The translations under genes were made by a program, and so were the position numbers. The notes under the pieces were generated by a model that saw nothing but the letters and a program-made list of their open reading frames with translations, was not told the origin of the DNA and did no database searches. 8,008 bases of DNA, from positions 1 to 8,008 of the forward strand of contig JAPLCY010000156.1 of the NCBI GenBank assembly GCA_026391995.1. The letters are read 5' to 3'. Positions 7,448 to 8,008 of the stretch are shown piece by piece. The number at the start of each line of letters is the position of its first letter. The first letter of the stretch is position 1. Origin of the DNA: Candidatus Auribacterota bacterium (GTDB lineage Bacteria; Auribacterota; Tritonobacteria; UBA1439).

Positions 7448-7460
7448 CTTGGTTGTTTGT

Positions 7461-8008
7461 TTATACTCGCCCCTGCACAGGCTCCTTGAACAGCTCATCG
7501 TGATATCGCTGGCTCACCACGTCCCGCAATCGCAGGTTGAATTGCCTCAGCCGGGCAAGTCCCAGCCGGTGCAAAAAATATTTACCCGTCACGCCGAGCG
7601 TTTTGACCCCGTAGCGAAGGCTCACCCAGAACCCCACCGAGGACGCTTCCGGGAAGTAGCGCGCTGGAACGGGGACCTCTCTGACGCGAAAATGATACGC
7701 GAGGGCTTGTGCGATCATTTCCGAGTCGAAGACAAAATCGTTGGAGTTGAGGAGGAACGGCACCGTCTCCAGCAGCCCGCGACGGTAGGCGCGGAATCCA
7801 GTGTGGAGATCGGTGAATCGCTGGCGATAGACGAGCCCCTGGAGCATGGTGAGCATCCTGTTAAAAACGTACTTGTAGAGCGGCATCCCCCCTTCGCGCG
7901 CGCGGCCGCCCATGATGCGCGATCCCAGCACCATGTCGCATGAGCCCTCCGTGAGGGGGGCGATCATGGAAGGGAGTAGCCGCGAGTCGTACTGGTAATC
8001 GGGATGCA
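7461..8008 (-). CDS. Family 2 glycosyltransferase, polyprenyl-phosphate sugar synthase-like, 3' part
   Basis: This frame is open from the right edge to TAA 7463-7461 and shows 181 residues. The 5' half, with the nucleotide-binding start, is outside the window. The visible part begins HPDYQYDSRLLPSM, the form this subgroup has at the acidic metal/nucleotide-binding position. It continues with DMVLGSRIMGG (24-34), FTDLHTGFRAYRRG (64-77), NDFVFDSEM (89-97) and VREVPVPARYFPEASS (108-123). These are typical of GT-A fold, DPM1-like family 2 enzymes that transfer a sugar from a nucleotide donor to a polyprenyl phosphate, or of close relatives acting in surface polysaccharide synthesis. No membrane segment follows the catalytic part, so it would be a soluble or peripheral cytoplasmic enzyme. 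It lies 61 nt upstream of the WWH/TPR gene on the same strand. Such a lipid-linked sugar would be the expected donor for the GT-C-like enzymes downstream (inference). The exact sugar is unknown. Confidence 0.88.
   Translation of the reverse strand, partial: HPDYQYDSRLLPSMIAPLTEGSCDMVLGSRIMGGRAREGGMPLYKYVFNRMLTMLQGLVYRQRFTDLHTGFRAYRRGLLETVPFLLNSNDFVFDSEMIAQALAYHFRVREVPVPARYFPEASSVGFWVSLRYGVKTLGVTGKYFLHRLGLARLRQFNLRLRDVVSQRYHDELFKEPVQGRV

Noticed and set aside
7461..7466. Possible -10 element TATAAA on the minus strand
   Set aside because: It overlaps the stop codon of the glycosyltransferase gene. The best upstream hexamer at a usable distance (TTCAAG, 19-nt spacing) is a poor -35 match, so I cannot support a promoter.
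7400..7498. N-terminal extension of the WWH/TPR protein starting at ATG 7498
   Set aside because: It would overlap the glycosyltransferase gene by 38 nt and adds a polar 33-residue stretch with no ribosome binding site. ATG 7399 has a strong one.

Overview
The window is a GC-rich stretch (about 60-65% GC in the places counted by hand) of bacterial DNA. It is packed with minus-strand genes for membrane glycan enzymes. The short gaps, start/stop overlaps, Shine-Dalgarno sites and fused tetratricopeptide repeats point to a bacterium, probably a poorly characterised or environmental lineage. Nothing in the window fixes the phylum, and no gene matched a named gene closely enough for a symbol. No stretch longer than about 61 bases lacks a gene. 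No tRNA, rRNA, mobile element, CRISPR array or clear terminator is visible.

Layout in the direction of transcription (right to left): (1) the 3' part of a family 2 glycosyltransferase of the polyprenyl-phosphate sugar synthase type (7461-8008, running off the right edge); (2) an 837-residue polytopic membrane protein with a WWH-motif N-terminal domain, a soluble domain, six TPRs and a Met/Pro-rich repetitive tail (4886-7399); (3) a 717-residue DUF2723/TMEM260-like membrane glycosyltransferase with a C-terminal beta-sandwich-like domain (2720-4873); (4) a 743-residue O-antigen ligase/polymerase-like (Wzy/WaaL/PglL superfamily) membrane protein with C-terminal TPRs (484-2715); (5) the first 162 residues of a second WWH-motif membrane protein, a paralogue of gene 2 (1-487, running off the left edge).

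Spacing between consecutive genes is 61 nt, 12 nt, 4 nt and a 4-nt ATGA overlap, so genes 2-5 look like one transcriptional unit and gene 1 probably belongs to it. As a working model (inference), the family 2 enzyme would charge a polyprenyl phosphate with a sugar on the cytoplasmic face. The multi-pass enzymes would then use lipid-linked donors on the outer face of the membrane, and the Wzy/PglL-like protein would polymerise glycan or transfer it to lipid or protein. The repeated membrane-domain-plus-TPR design suggests that the TPRs organise the complex or recruit acceptors. The most notable points are the paralogous pair of WWH proteins flanking the DUF2723 and Wzy-like genes, and the repetitive polyproline tail directly upstream of the DUF2723 gene.
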